Below are positions 26,934-36,287 of a stretch of 64,000 nt of DNA, piece by piece. Each line of letters begins with the position of its first letter. Position 1 is the stretch's first letter. The notes under the pieces are model-generated. The model did not search any database. It was not told where the DNA came from and saw only the letters and a list, made by a program, of their open reading frames with translations. This DNA is from Streptococcus merionis DSM 19192. Lineage in GTDB: Bacteria; Bacillota; Bacilli; Lactobacillales; Streptococcaceae. The position numbers and the translations under genes were made by a program. The stretch is from assembly GCF_000380085.1 (NCBI RefSeq), contig NZ_KB904560.1, forward strand, positions 26,521 through 90,520, read 5' to 3'.

Positions 26934-29390
26934 ATGTCAACAATTCAAAACATGTCCCTTGAGGACATCATGGGAGAGCGCTTTGGGCGCTACTCTAAGT
27001 ATATCATTCAGGAGCGGGCGCTTCCTGACATTCGTGACGGGCTAAAACCCGTTCAGCGTCGTATTCTTTATTCTATGAATAAGGACGGCAATACTCACGA
27101 CAAAGGCTACCGCAAGTCGGCTAAATCAGTCGGGAATATCATGGGTAACTTTCACCCCCACGGTGACAGTTCTATTTATGATGCCATGGTCCGCATGTCC
27201 CAAGATTGGAAAAATCGTGATATTCTTGTTGAAATGCACGGAAATAATGGTTCTATGGACGGAGATCCGCCAGCCGCTATGCGTTACACGGAAGCTCGTC
27301 TTTCAGAGATTGCAGGCCACCTTCTTCAGGATATTGACAAAAAAACTGTCCCTTGGGCTTGGAACTTTGACGATACCGAGAAAGAACCAACAGTCTTGCC
27401 AGCTGCCTTCCCTAATCTTCTTGTCAATGGAGCAACAGGGATCTCAGCAGGTTATGCGACGGACATTCCACCTCATAACTTGGCAGAAGTCATCGATGCT
27501 GTCATTTACATGATTGACCATCCAAAAGCCAAGTTAGACAAGCTCATGGAGTTTTTACCTGGTCCAGATTTTCCGACAGGAGCCATTATTCAAGGGCAAG
27601 ACGAAATCAAAAAAGCCTATGAAACAGGTAAAGGTCGTATCGTGGTTCGCAGTCGGACGGAGATTGAAAACCTAAAAGGTGGTAAGGAGCAGATCGTTGT
27701 CACAGAGATTCCTTACGACATCAACAAGGCAGTTCTGGTCAAGAAAATTGACGATGTCCGTGTCAATAACAAAGTGCCTGGCATCGTGGAAGTCCGCGAT
27801 GAATCTGACCGAACAGGTCTTCGCATTGCTATCGAGCTAAAAAAAGATGCCGACAGCCAGACAATTCTGAATTACCTGTTCAAATACACGGATTTGCAGG
27901 TTAATTACAACTTCAATATGGTAGCCATTGACAATTTCACTCCGCGTCAAGTTGGTCTCCAGAAGATTTTGTCCAGTTACATTGCTCACCGCAAAGATAT
28001 CATCGTTGCACGTTCTAAATTTGACAAGGCCAAGGCAGAAAAACGCCTTCACATTGTTGAGGGATTGATTCGGGTTATTTCCATTTTGGACGAGGTGATT
28101 GCGCTTATTCGTGCCTCGGAGAATAAGGCTGACGCCAAGGAAAATCTTAAAATCAGCTACGATTTCTCTGAGGAGCAGGCAGAAGCCATCGTGACCTTGC
28201 AGCTTTATCGTTTGACCAATACCGACATTGTCACTTTGGAAAATGAAGAAGCAGAGCTGCGTGACACAATCCAAACACTGGCTGCTATTATTGGTGATGA
28301 AGCGACCATGTTTAATCTCATGAAGCGCGAATTGCGTGAAGTCAAGAAAAAATTTGCGACACCGCGCCGTTCTGAATTGCAAGCAGAAGCAGTAGTGATT
28401 GAAATTGATACTGCTAGCCTCATTACTGAGGAAGAAACCTATGTCAGTGTGACGCGTGGTGGTTATATCAAGCGTACTAGTCCACGGTCCTTCTCAGCTT
28501 CTCAGTTAGAGGAAATCGGCAAACGAGACGAGGATGATTTGATTTTCTATCAATTAGCTAAGACAACTCAGCACCTCTTGCTTTTCACCGATCTTGGCAA
28601 TGTCATCTATCGACCGGTTCATGAGTTAGCTGACATCAAGTGGAAAGACATCGGCGAACACCTGAGCCAGAGCATCACAAATTATGATACTGCAGAAAAC
28701 GTTATTCGTGCAGAAATCGTAGATAGCTTTGATGAGATGACGACATACTTCGCAGTAACTAAATTAGGTCAAATCAAGCGTGTGATTCGAAAGGAATTCA
28801 CACCGTGGAGAACTTACAAATCTAAATCCGTCAAGTATGCGAAACTCAAAAATACTGATGATCTGATTATCACGGTTGCTCCAATTCAGCTAGATGATGT
28901 TCTGTTGATCACGACAAAAGGCTACGCTTTGCGCTTTAATATCGAGGAAGTTCCTGTGGTCGGTGCCAAGGCGGCAGGTGTTAAGGCTATCAATCTCAAG
29001 GGTGACGACACTGTAGCAGCAGTCTTGCTTGTCAATACATCGTCATTCTACCTTCTGACGCAACGTGGTAGCCTCAAGCGCATGGCCTTTTCTGATATTC
29101 CTGCGACCAGTCGTGCTAATCGTGGTTTGCAAGTCTTGCGGGAGTTGAAAAATAAACCTCATCGTGTATTTGCAGCTGGAAATGTCATGACTGATCAAAC
29201 GGGAGATCTAAACCTTTTTGTGACAGAAGTGACGGAATCTGATAGTCAGATTTTAGTTATCACTTCAACAACGGGACAGACTGTAGAAGTTGCTCTTGAT
29301 CATCTTAGTCTATCAGAGCGAACTAGTAACGGTTCCTTTGTCTCAGATACCATCTCTGATCAAGGTGTTTTTGCGGCCAAAATCAAATAA
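26934..29390 (+). CDS. parC: DNA topoisomerase IV subunit A ParC
   Basis: 818 residues. Breakage-reunion subunit of topoisomerase IV. The winged helix carries the catalytic Tyr118 (AAMRYTEA) and the quinolone region HPHGDSSIYD, with Ser79 and Asp83 both wild type; residue 52 is Gly where the pneumococcal protein has Ser. The C-terminal beta-pinwheel repeats (e.g. GYIKRTSPRSF, GQIKRVIRKEF, GSLKRMAF) bind DNA. The start matches other streptococci, yet no SD precedes it; TTGACT at 26897 and a poor -10 close to the ATG suggest a very short leader. Confidence 0.97.
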   Translation: MSTIQNMSLEDIMGERFGRYSKYIIQERALPDIRDGLKPVQRRILYSMNKDGNTHDKGYRKSAKSVGNIMGNFHPHGDSSIYDAMVRMSQDWKNRDILVEMHGNNGSMDGDPPAAMRYTEARLSEIAGHLLQDIDKKTVPWAWNFDDTEKEPTVLPAAFPNLLVNGATGISAGYATDIPPHNLAEVIDAVIYMIDHPKAKLDKLMEFLPGPDFPTGAIIQGQDEIKKAYETGKGRIVVRSRTEIENLKGGKEQIVVTEIPYDINKAVLVKKIDDVRVNNKVPGIVEVRDESDRTGLRIAIELKKDADSQTILNYLFKYTDLQVNYNFNMVAIDNFTPRQVGLQKILSSYIAHRKDIIVARSKFDKAKAEKRLHIVEGLIRVISILDEVIALIRASENKADAKENLKISYDFSEEQAEAIVTLQLYRLTNTDIVTLENEEAELRDTIQTLAAIIGDEATMFNLMKRELREVKKKFATPRRSELQAEAVVIEIDTASLITEEETYVSVTRGGYIKRTSPRSFSASQLEEIGKRDEDDLIFYQLAKTTQHLLLFTDLGNVIYRPVHELADIKWKDIGEHLSQSITNYDTAENVIRAEIVDSFDEMTTYFAVTKLGQIKRVIRKEFTPWRTYKSKSVKYAKLKNTDDLIITVAPIQLDDVLLITTKGYALRFNIEEVPVVGAKAAGVKAINLKGDDTVAAVLLVNTSSFYLLTQRGSLKRMAFSDIPATSRANRGLQVLRELKNKPHRVFAAGNVMTDQTGDLNLFVTEVTESDSQILVITSTTGQTVEVALDHLSLSERTSNGSFVSDTISDQGVFAAKIK

Positions 29391-29391
29391 T

Positions 29392-29489
29392 AGACTGGCT
29401 CGAAAATCTAAAGCTGAGGCTTCTCAATCGTTTTAAGTAACAGTGACCTGACAATTTAAAACGATAAAAATGGATTTTCGAACAAGTCT
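29392..29489. repeat. 98-bp palindromic MITE-like element
   Basis: Terminal inverted repeats AGACTGGCTCGAAAATC and GATTTTCGAACAAGTCT (15/17 match) bound an inner pair ATCGTTTTAA/TTAAAACGAT. It begins 1 bp after the parC stop. The right-end motif recurs at 57599 and 47626. Confidence 0.55.
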
Positions 29490-29499
29490 CGTGATACCG

Positions 29500-29532
29500 A
29501 CATCTCATTCAGCAAGTTTGAGATGTTTTTTT
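29500..29532 (+). terminator. Terminator after parC
   Basis: ACATCTCA pairs with TGAGATGT, followed by a run of T. Confidence 0.75.
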
Positions 29533-29574
29533 ATTCGGAAATTTGGAAATTTGTGCGAAAATTATGAAAATAAT

Positions 29575-29602
29575 TTGCAATCTTTAGTGAAAAGGGTAAA
29601 AT
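29575..29602 (+). promoter_or_regulatory. ilvE promoter
   Basis: TTGCAA (29575-29580), 16 bp, TAAAAT (29597-29602). AT-rich sequence upstream contains GAAAATT-type half-sites that resemble a CodY box, with about four mismatches out of 15. Confidence 0.55.
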
Positions 29603-29629
29603 AGAGTAAAACTAATTGAGGAGGCAGCT

Positions 29630-30658
29630 ATGACAAAAGCATTAGATTGGGAAAATTTAGGATTCAGTTACATGAAATTACCCTATCGTTACTTGGCATA
29701 TTACAAAGATGGACAATGGCAAAAAGGTGAGTTAACAGAGGATGCGACCCTGCATATTTCTGAGTGTTCTACCAGTTTGCACTATGGTCAGCAAGCATTC
29801 GAAGGACTGAAGGCTTATCGAACCAAGGATGGATCGATTCAGCTCTTTCGACCAGATCAGAATGCGAAACGTTTGCAACGTACAGCAGAACGTCTCATGA
29901 TGGCACCAGTGCCGGAGGATATGTTTATTGATGCTTGTAAGCAAGTGGTTCAGGCCAATCAAGACTATGTTCCACCTTACGGTAGTGGGGGTACTCTCTA
30001 CATTCGTCCACTTTTACTTGGTATTGGAGATATTATTGGTGTGAAGCCGGCAGATGAATACATTTTTACCGTCTTTGCTATGCCGGTAGGAAATTATTTC
30101 AAGGGTGGCTTGCAACCAACGAATTTCCTTATCCAAGATGACTATGACCGTGCGGCTCCTCATGGAACAGGTGCAGCCAAGGTTGGCGGAAACTATGCGG
30201 GAAGTTTTGTTCCAGGTCAGTTGGCGAAGGAACGTGGTTTCTCAGATGTTATCTATCTTGACCCTGCTACTCATACCAAGATTGAAGAAGTGGGCTCTGC
30301 GAATTTCTTTGGGATTACAGCAGACAACGAATTTATTACCCCACTCAGCCCGTCTATCTTGCCATCTATCACCAAGTATTCCTTGCTTTATTTAGCAGAG
30401 CATCGCTTGGGAATGAAGGCGATTGAAGGAGATATTTTCCTAGATGATTTAGATAAATTTGTCGAAGCAGGTGCCTGTGGAACAGCCGCCGTCATCTCAC
30501 CTATTGGTGGGGTACAACACGGTGATGATCTTCATGTCTTTTACAGTGAAACGGAAGTTGGACCTGTTACCCGTCGTCTCTATGACGAGTTGACTGGCAT
30601 CCAGTTTGGAGATGTGGAAGCCCCAGATGGCTGGATTGTTAAAGTAGACGAACAATAG
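29630..30658 (+). CDS. ilvE: Branched-chain amino acid aminotransferase IlvE
   Basis: 342 residues, fold IV PLP enzyme. It interconverts Leu/Ile/Val and their 2-oxo acids with glutamate. LHYGQQAFEGLKAYR and LYIRPLLLGIG are family blocks, the PLP-binding Lys is Lys184 in GAAKVGGNYAGS, and IEEVGSANFFG and EAGACGTAAVISPI follow. SD GAGGAGG. In streptococci this gene is commonly under CodY; a weak site only is visible. Confidence 0.95.
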   Translation: MTKALDWENLGFSYMKLPYRYLAYYKDGQWQKGELTEDATLHISECSTSLHYGQQAFEGLKAYRTKDGSIQLFRPDQNAKRLQRTAERLMMAPVPEDMFIDACKQVVQANQDYVPPYGSGGTLYIRPLLLGIGDIIGVKPADEYIFTVFAMPVGNYFKGGLQPTNFLIQDDYDRAAPHGTGAAKVGGNYAGSFVPGQLAKERGFSDVIYLDPATHTKIEEVGSANFFGITADNEFITPLSPSILPSITKYSLLYLAEHRLGMKAIEGDIFLDDLDKFVEAGACGTAAVISPIGGVQHGDDLHVFYSETEVGPVTRRLYDELTGIQFGDVEAPDGWIVKVDEQ

Positions 30659-30661
30659 ATT

Positions 30662-30682
30662 GCTGGCACTTGCCAGCTTTTT
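30662..30682 (+). terminator. ilvE terminator
   Basis: GCTGGCA pairs with TGCCAGC over a 2-nt loop, then TTTTT. The -35 of the next promoter lies inside it. Confidence 0.8.
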
Positions 30683-30698
30683 AATTTTCAGGTAAAAT
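30670..30698 (+). promoter_or_regulatory. Promoter of the DUF2969 gene
   Basis: TTGCCA (30670-30675), 17 bp, TAAAAT (30693-30698). Confidence 0.5.
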
Positions 30699-30719
30699 GG
30701 AAAAAGTGAGGTGACAGAC

Positions 30720-30953
30720 ATGAGTAAAAAAGATAAGAAAATTGAAATTCAGTTAGCAGATGCTAAGGTGTTGGTTAGTGGTCAAAGTTATGAAGGCTAT
30801 GCTTTAACGCTTGGCAAAAAAGAAATTGGACAGGTTGCAGAGTTATCTGATAACCAATTTGCAGTTGTCAAAAATGGAAATGCCGAAATATTTTTCAAGT
30901 CTCTTGAAAAAGCAGTAGGAAATATCATCGAAAATTATAATCTAACTCACTAA
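30720..30953 (+). CDS. DUF2969 family protein
   Basis: 77 residues, beginning MSKKDKKIEIQLADAKV. I start at ATG 30720, 6-7 nt after GTGAGGTG, not at the GTG at 30711 inside that SD. Small, charged, single-domain lactic-acid-bacterial protein of unknown function. It sits downstream of ilvE behind a terminator and has its own promoter. Confidence 0.8.
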   Translation: MSKKDKKIEIQLADAKVLVSGQSYEGYALTLGKKEIGQVAELSDNQFAVVKNGNAEIFFKSLEKAVGNIIENYNLTH

Positions 30954-30958
30954 AATGC

Positions 30959-30987
30959 TTGTAAAGTCAAGAAAACCATGGTATAAT
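30959..30987 (+). promoter_or_regulatory. Promoter of the tRNA-Gln transcript
   Basis: TTGTAA (30959-30964), 17 bp, TATAAT (30982-30987) with TGg before it: a strong promoter. It leaves about 114 nt of structured leader before the tRNA. Confidence 0.7.
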
Positions 30988-31107
30988 GAATAAGTTAGTG
31001 TTAGATATGGTCATTTCAAGTCCTCCTTTGGATTCTGTGATTTGGACTTCTCTCTTCACTAAGATACACAGAAATGTCAGCTTACTGACATTTCCGTAGT
31101 AACATTT

Positions 31108-31179
31108 TGGGGTATAGCCAAGCGGTAAGGCAAGGGACTTTGACTCCCTCATGCGTTGGTTCGAATCCAGCTACCCCAG
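31108..31179 (+). tRNA. tRNA-Gln (anticodon UUG)
   Basis: 72 nt. Acceptor arms TGGGGTA and TACCCCA pair over 7 bp; the anticodon loop CTTTGAC carries TTG; GGTTCGAATCC is the T arm. CCA is not encoded. It reads CAA and CAG. Confidence 0.95.
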
Positions 31180-31257
31180 TCAAGGTATCAGGCTTTGCCT
31201 GACGTCGTTTAAAAAGCGTTGTTGTCGTTGCGGGTGCCTTAAATAAAATATATTTTT

Positions 31258-31283
31258 ATCAGTTAGCAATCGGGCTAGCTGAT
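31258..31283 (+). promoter_or_regulatory. Hairpin directly before the rpsA SD
   Basis: ATCAGTTAGC pairs with GCTAGCTGAT (10 bp, one G-U) around AATCGG. The SD GGAGG begins 4 nt later at 31287 and is followed by seven T. Possible site for translational control or attenuation. Confidence 0.5.
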
Positions 31284-31302
31284 GTTGGAGGTTTTTTTCA
31301 TA

Positions 31303-32502
31303 ATGAACGAATTTGAAGATTTGTTGAACAGTGTAAGTGAAGTTAACACAGGTGATGTGGTAACTGCAGAAGTTTTGACCGTTGATGACGATCAAGCTAA
31401 TGTTGTTATCTCTGGCACAGGTGTTGAGGGCGTATTGACACGTCGAGAGTTGACTAGCGATCGCGACACAAGCGTTGCTGACTTGGTTAAACCAGGTGAA
31501 ACACTTGAAGTTTTGGTGCTTCGCCAAGTTGTTGGCAAAGACACTGACACTGTGACTTATCTTGTTTCTAAGAAACGTTTAGAAGCTCGCAAGGCATGGG
31601 ACAAGTTGATTGGTCGTGAAGATGAAGTCGTTACAGTTACCGTGACACGTGCGGTCAAAGGTGGCCTTTCAGTTGAGTTTGAAGGACTTCGTGGTTTCAT
31701 CCCAGCATCAATGATCGACACGCGCTTTACACGTAACACTGAACGTTTTGTAGGTCAAGAGATTGAAGCTAAGATCAAGGAAGTTGACCCAGCTGAAAAC
31801 CGCTTTATCCTTTCACGTCGTGATGTTGTGGAAGCTCAAGCCGCTGAAGCACGTGCTGAAGTATTTAGCAAACTTGAAGTTGGTTCAATCGTAACTGGTA
31901 AGGTTGCTCGTATCACAAGCTTTGGTGCATTTATTGACCTTGGTGGTGTTGACGGTTTGATTCACTTGACAGAATTGTCACATGAGCGCAACGTTTCACC
32001 AAAATCAGTTGTAACTGTTGGTGAAGACGTAGAAGTGAAAGTATTGGCTATCGATGAAGAAGCAGGTCGCGTGTCATTGTCTCTTAAAGCAACTACCCCT
32101 GGACCATGGGATGGTGTAGAGCAAAAGTTGGCAGCTGGTGATGTGATCGAAGGTAAGGTTAAACGTTTGACTGACTTCGGTGCTTTCGTTGAAGTACTAC
32201 CAGGTATTGATGGTTTGGTTCACATCTCACAAATTTCACACAAGCGTGTTGAAAATCCAAAAGATGCTTTGTCAGTTGGTCAAGATGTAACTGTCAAAGT
32301 TCTTGAAGTGAATGCAGAAAACGAACGTGTTTCGCTTTCTATCAAAGCCTTGGAAGAGCGTCCAGCACAAGCTGAAGGTGAACAATCAGAAAAACGCCAA
32401 TCACGTCCGCGTCGTCCACGTCGTGAAAAACGTGACTACGAATTGCCAGAAACACAAACAGGTTTCTCAATGGCAGACTTGTTCGGCGATATTGAATTGT
32501 AA
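31303..32502 (+). CDS. rpsA: 30S ribosomal protein S1
   Basis: 399 residues with four S1 repeats, at about 15-80, 100-165, 188-255 and 273-345 (for example [21 protein letters not shown] and [15 protein letters not shown]). The tail is basic ([11 protein letters not shown]). Gram-positive S1 is shorter than the six-repeat E. coli protein. I start at [11 protein letters not shown] (31303); the ATG at 31282 lies upstream of GGAGG at 31287-31291, which is 11 nt before 31303. Confidence 0.95.
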   Translation: MNEFEDLLNSVSEVNTGDVVTAEVLTVDDDQANVVISGTGVEGVLTRRELTSDRDTSVADLVKPGETLEVLVLRQVVGKDTDTVTYLVSKKRLEARKAWDKLIGREDEVVTVTVTRAVKGGLSVEFEGLRGFIPASMIDTRFTRNTERFVGQEIEAKIKEVDPAENRFILSRRDVVEAQAAEARAEVFSKLEVGSIVTGKVARITSFGAFIDLGGVDGLIHLTELSHERNVSPKSVVTVGEDVEVKVLAIDEEAGRVSLSLKATTPGPWDGVEQKLAAGDVIEGKVKRLTDFGAFVEVLPGIDGLVHISQISHKRVENPKDALSVGQDVTVKVLEVNAENERVSLSIKALEERPAQAEGEQSEKRQSRPRRPRREKRDYELPETQTGFSMADLFGDIEL

Positions 32503-32511
32503 TATAGACAG

Positions 32512-32539
32512 AAGGAGTTGGTTTTCCAGCTCCTTTTTT
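32512..32539 (+). terminator. rpsA terminator
   Basis: AAGGAGTTGG pairs with CCAGCTCCTT around TTTT, then T residues. An extra AGGCC/GGCCT hairpin follows at about 32552. Confidence 0.8.
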
Positions 32540-32665
32540 GTACACAAAAAAAGGCCATTAAGGCCTCTATTGCGATTGCCCGAGAAACTTTTTTGTCTGA
32601 GCATGAGACGGATATAAAGCAAGGCAGCCCCTTTCTTAGTTAGTAAGAGTTTCTCCCACTCTTGT

Positions 32666-32848
32666 TTACTTCCGTTTCATTTCACCGTGTGGGAAATAGG
32701 TCCCTTCCATCAGATCATTGATGAAGACATGGACAGCTTCACGGTTTGCGCCAGTATGTTTCATGACAACCTCCGTTATTTCCTTGGCAAGTGCAATCTT
32801 TTGTTCGTCTGTGCGGCCTTCGAAAAGGTCAATTTTAACAAATGGCAT
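32666..32848 (-). CDS. 4-oxalocrotonate tautomerase family enzyme
   Basis: 60 residues starting MPFVKIDLFEGR; the catalytic Pro becomes residue 1 after removal of Met. Arg12-type residues follow in GRTDEQK. Two ATGs are adjacent; the second (32848) puts Pro next to Met and lies 7 nt from GGAG, so it is used. These enzymes tautomerise 2-hydroxymuconate-like acids; the streptococcal substrate is unknown. Convergent with rpsA, divergent from tdk. Confidence 0.9.
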   Translation of the reverse strand: MPFVKIDLFEGRTDEQKIALAKEITEVVMKHTGANREAVHVFINDLMEGTYFPHGEMKRK

Positions 32849-33170
32849 CATAAACTCCTTTTTCTTTTGTAGAACTATTCTAACTTAAAAGTGAGAAAAT
32901 TACCATTGCAGAAAGAGTTTTCACACGACAGACACATGAAGGACATCAATTATTGAAAATGGCAAAATAATGCTTGGGGGATTTTGAACTCATATTTCTT
33001 TTGTCATTTCAAAATACTTTCGATTGCTTCTGAAAAACTAGGAGAAGATGTCTGCATGCGCTTGTCTTGGCTTCTTCATATATACATTTTCATTCTTTAT
33101 CAAGGATGCGAAATTTTTCATTTTATGATACAATAAAGAGTAAATTTTTGGATAAGAGGATTTTAGTGAG
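32849..33170. other. Intergenic region between 4-OT and tdk
   Basis: 322 bp, AT-rich, holding the two divergent promoters. For tdk, TGATACAAT (33126-33134) is an extended -10. Nothing else seen. Confidence 0.5.
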
Positions 33171-33764
33171 ATGGCACAATTATATTACAAGTATGGGACA
33201 ATGAATTCTGGTAAGACCATCGAGATTTTAAAGGTTGCCTACAATTATGAGGAGCAAGGGAAGTCTGTTGTTCTGATGACTTCGGCCATTGATACGCGTG
33301 ATGGATTCGGAGTTGTCTCTTCACGTATTGGCATGAAGCGGGATGCGATTGCTATTGACGATGAGATGAATATTTATGATTTTGTCAATGCTCTTTCTCC
33401 AAAACCATATTGTGTCCTAGTTGATGAAGCTCATTTCTTGTCGCGGAAATCCGTGTATGAACTGGCTCAGATTGTGGATGAATTAAACATCCCTGTCATG
33501 GCATTTGGCCTTAAAAATGATTTTCAAAACCATCTATTTGAAGGTTCAGAGCAATTGCTACTGCTAGCAGATAAGATTGATGAAATCAAGACAATTTGCT
33601 ACTTTTGTAAAAAGAAAGCAACCATGGTACTTCGTACAGAAAATGGCAAGCCTGTCTATGAAGGCGCTCAGATCCAAATTGGTGGTAATGAGAGTTATAC
33701 GTCGGTTTGTCGCAAACACTATTTCCATCCAGAATTTGGCAAAATGGATATTAATAAGTCATAG
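33171..33764 (+). CDS. tdk: Thymidine kinase
   Basis: 197 residues, type II thymidine kinase that phosphorylates thymidine with ATP for salvage. P-loop GTMNSGKT at residues 9-16, VLVDEAHFL with the catalytic Glu, and a zinc site CYFCKKK plus the C-terminal VCRKHYF. First gene of tdk-prfA-prmC-tsaC; prfA begins 9 bp after. Confidence 0.95.
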   Translation: MAQLYYKYGTMNSGKTIEILKVAYNYEEQGKSVVLMTSAIDTRDGFGVVSSRIGMKRDAIAIDDEMNIYDFVNALSPKPYCVLVDEAHFLSRKSVYELAQIVDELNIPVMAFGLKNDFQNHLFEGSEQLLLLADKIDEIKTICYFCKKKATMVLRTENGKPVYEGAQIQIGGNESYTSVCRKHYFHPEFGKMDINKS

Positions 33765-33773
33765 GAGTGTACA

Positions 33774-34853
33774 ATGAATATTTACGATCAACTACAGGCT
33801 GTAGAAGACCGTTACGAGGAGCTTGGAGAATTACTGAGCGACCCAGATGTGGTTTCAGACACCAAGCGGTTTATGGCGTTATCGCGCGAGGAAGCTAGTA
33901 GTCGTGAGACTGTTGCTACTTACCGTGAGTACAAGCAAGTCATTCAGGCTATCGCTGACGCTGAAGAAATGATTAAAGATGCTAGTGGAGACGCAGAGCT
34001 TGAAGAAATGGCTAAGGAAGAGTTAAAAGACTCCAAAGTTGCCAAAGAAGAGCTGGAAGGACGCCTTAAAATTTTACTGTTACCAAAGGATCCCAATGAC
34101 GATAAGAATATCATCTTGGAAATTCGTGGTGCTGCGGGTGGTGATGAGGCAGCGCTTTTTGCGGGCGATCTTCTGGCTATGTACCAAAAGTATGCAGAAA
34201 GTCAGGGATGGCGCTTTGAAATTATGGAAACCTCTCTAAATGGTGTCGGTGGCTTTAAAGAAGTCATTGCCATGGTTTCTGGTCAGTCCGTCTATTCAAA
34301 ATTAAAGTATGAATCAGGCGCCCACCGTGTTCAACGTGTCCCTGTGACAGAAAGCCAAGGGCGTGTTCACACTTCAACAGCAACAGTACTCATCATGCCA
34401 GAGGTTGAAGAAGTTGAATACGACATTGATCCTAAAGACCTTCGTGTTGATATCTACCATGCCTCAGGTGCTGGTGGGCAGAACGTCAACAAGGTTGCGA
34501 CTGCAGTGCGTATTGTTCACTTGCCAACAAACATCAAGGTTGAAATGCAGGAAGAACGTACTCAGCAAAAAAACCGTGACAAGGCTATGAAAATCATTCG
34601 TGCTCGTGTTGCTGATCATTTTGCCCAAATTGCCCAAGACGAGCAGGATGCGGAACGTAAGTCAACTATTGGTACAGGAGATCGTTCGGAGCGCATTCGA
34701 ACTTATAATTTCCCACAAAACCGAGTGACTGACCACCGAATTGGTCTGACCCTGCAGAAGTTGGATACGATTCTGTCAGGTAAGATGGACGAAGTCATAG
34801 ATGCTTTGGTTTTGTATGATCAAACGCAAAAACTGGAATCTTTGAATCAATAA
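33774..34853 (+). CDS. prfA: Peptide chain release factor 1
   Basis: 359 residues. RF1 reads UAA and UAG through the PVT tripeptide (in RVPVTES) and frees the peptide through the GGQ motif at residues 234-236, whose Gln is methylated by PrmC encoded next. Its stop overlaps the prmC start (TAATG). Confidence 0.97.
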   Translation: MNIYDQLQAVEDRYEELGELLSDPDVVSDTKRFMALSREEASSRETVATYREYKQVIQAIADAEEMIKDASGDAELEEMAKEELKDSKVAKEELEGRLKILLLPKDPNDDKNIILEIRGAAGGDEAALFAGDLLAMYQKYAESQGWRFEIMETSLNGVGGFKEVIAMVSGQSVYSKLKYESGAHRVQRVPVTESQGRVHTSTATVLIMPEVEEVEYDIDPKDLRVDIYHASGAGGQNVNKVATAVRIVHLPTNIKVEMQEERTQQKNRDKAMKIIRARVADHFAQIAQDEQDAERKSTIGTGDRSERIRTYNFPQNRVTDHRIGLTLQKLDTILSGKMDEVIDALVLYDQTQKLESLNQ

Positions 34854-35683
34854 TGACTTACGGTCAACTATTTGCCCAGTTAGAACAAGAGTTAGTTACC
34901 TGTGGCGAAGAAAGAGAAGCGCTAAAGATTGTTTTTCGTGAGTTGAAAGGCTGGTCTTTGACGGACTTGGTGCTTTCTTTGCGTGATGAAGTGTCCGCGC
35001 AGGATAGCAAGCTTATTGATACTATCTTTCATCAATTGAAAAATCATCGGCCAGCTCAGTATATTCTTGGCTATGCGCCTTTTGCAGGTATGGAACTTAA
35101 GGTAGATGAACGGGTTCTCATTCCGCGTCCTGAGACGGAAGAGTTGGTAGAGTTGATTTTAGCTGAAAATTCGCAGAAGACTTTAAAGGTTTTAGATCTC
35201 TGCACGGGGTCTGGGGCTATCGCTTTAGCCTTAAAAAAAGGAAGTCCAGAGTGGTCTGTGCTAGCTAGCGATATTTCGGAAAAAGCGCTTGAAGTGGCTA
35301 TTGAAAATGCGAATGTTCAGAATTTGTCTGTAAGGTTTATGCTTTCAGATCTTTTCGATGCGATTTCTGGAAAATTTGATATCATAGTATCTAATCCTCC
35401 CTATATTGCCTACGAAGATAGGGAGGAAGTAGGTGTTAATGTCCTTGCTTCGGAACCTCACTTAGCACTCTTTGCTAAAGAGGACGGTCTGGCTATTTAC
35501 CGTCAGATTATCGATAAGGCTTCTGCTCACCTGACAAGGAACGGTAAACTTTACTTTGAGATCGGGTACAAACAAGGGAAGGCTGTGTCTCACTTACTGA
35601 CTGAGCATTTTCCGAAAAGTCGTGTCCGTATTTTACAAGACCAATTTGGCAAAGATCGAATGGTGGTGATGGATCGTGGCTGA
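34853..35683 (+). CDS. prmC: Release factor glutamine methyltransferase PrmC
   Basis: 276 residues. SAM-dependent methylation of the GGQ glutamine of release factors. A helical N-terminal domain (1-70), VLDLCTGSGAIALAL as SAM motif I and NPPY at 181-184, the Gln-binding signature. Overlaps prfA by 1 bp and the next gene by 8 bp. Confidence 0.96.
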   Translation: MTYGQLFAQLEQELVTCGEEREALKIVFRELKGWSLTDLVLSLRDEVSAQDSKLIDTIFHQLKNHRPAQYILGYAPFAGMELKVDERVLIPRPETEELVELILAENSQKTLKVLDLCTGSGAIALALKKGSPEWSVLASDISEKALEVAIENANVQNLSVRFMLSDLFDAISGKFDIIVSNPPYIAYEDREEVGVNVLASEPHLALFAKEDGLAIYRQIIDKASAHLTRNGKLYFEIGYKQGKAVSHLLTEHFPKSRVRILQDQFGKDRMVVMDRG

Positions 35684-36287
35684 TAATCGTGATACTGCTG
35701 ACTTAATACAGGTCATCAAAAGTGGTGGTGCAGTGATTTTGCCGACAGAAACGGTTTACGGTCTCTTTGCAAAAGCGCTTGAAGAGTCATCAGTTAATCG
35801 TGTTTACGATCTGAAACAACGTCCAAGAGATAAGGCCATGAACTTGAATGTTGCTAGTCTTGAGGAGATATACCGTTTTTCGAAAAACCAACCAGATTTT
35901 TTGCCTCAACTTTTCGAAGCCTTTTTACCAGGTCCATTGACCATCATTTTACAGGCCAACGACAGAGTTCCGACTTGGGTTAATTCTGGCTTAGAAACAG
36001 TCGGCTTTCGATTGCCAAACCATCCTGTGACTCAAAAAATTATCAGAGAAACCGGCCCCTTGATTGGGCCTTCTGCCAATATTTCTGGTGAGAGTAGTGG
36101 AAAAATCTTTGAAGAAATCGTTTCTCAGTTTGGTCAAGTTGTTAAAGGACTTGCTGATGATAAGGCTTTGACAGGTCAGGATTCAACGATATTGGATTTA
36201 TCGGCAGAGAAAGCTAAAATCCTCAGACGAGGTGCGATTACCGAGGAGGACTTAAAAACGCGTTGTCCTCAAATCGTTTTGAGCTGA
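35676..36287 (+). CDS. tsaC: L-threonylcarbamoyladenylate synthase
   Basis: 203 residues, GTG start inside prmC. It makes threonylcarbamoyl-AMP for t6A37 of tRNAs. The YrdC domain is seen in GAVILPTETVYGLFAKA, LKQRPRDKAMNLN, PGPLTIIL, VGFRLPNHP and GPSANISGE. It lacks the C-terminal Sua5 domain, so it is the short TsaC type. The 8-bp overlap shows coupling with prmC. Confidence 0.93.
   Translation: MADNRDTADLIQVIKSGGAVILPTETVYGLFAKALEESSVNRVYDLKQRPRDKAMNLNVASLEEIYRFSKNQPDFLPQLFEAFLPGPLTIILQANDRVPTWVNSGLETVGFRLPNHPVTQKIIRETGPLIGPSANISGESSGKIFEEIVSQFGQVVKGLADDKALTGQDSTILDLSAEKAKILRRGAITEEDLKTRCPQIVLS

Noticed and set aside
27837..28382. 181-codon minus-strand frame inside parC
   Set aside because: Antisense to conserved coding sequence, with no start signal or known domain.
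26934..29390. Quinolone-resistance mutation in parC
   Set aside because: Ser79 and Asp83 are wild type. Gly at 52 is a species difference as far as I can tell.
29540..29580. CodY box before ilvE
   Set aside because: The best alignment has about four mismatches in 15, too weak in AT-rich DNA to call.
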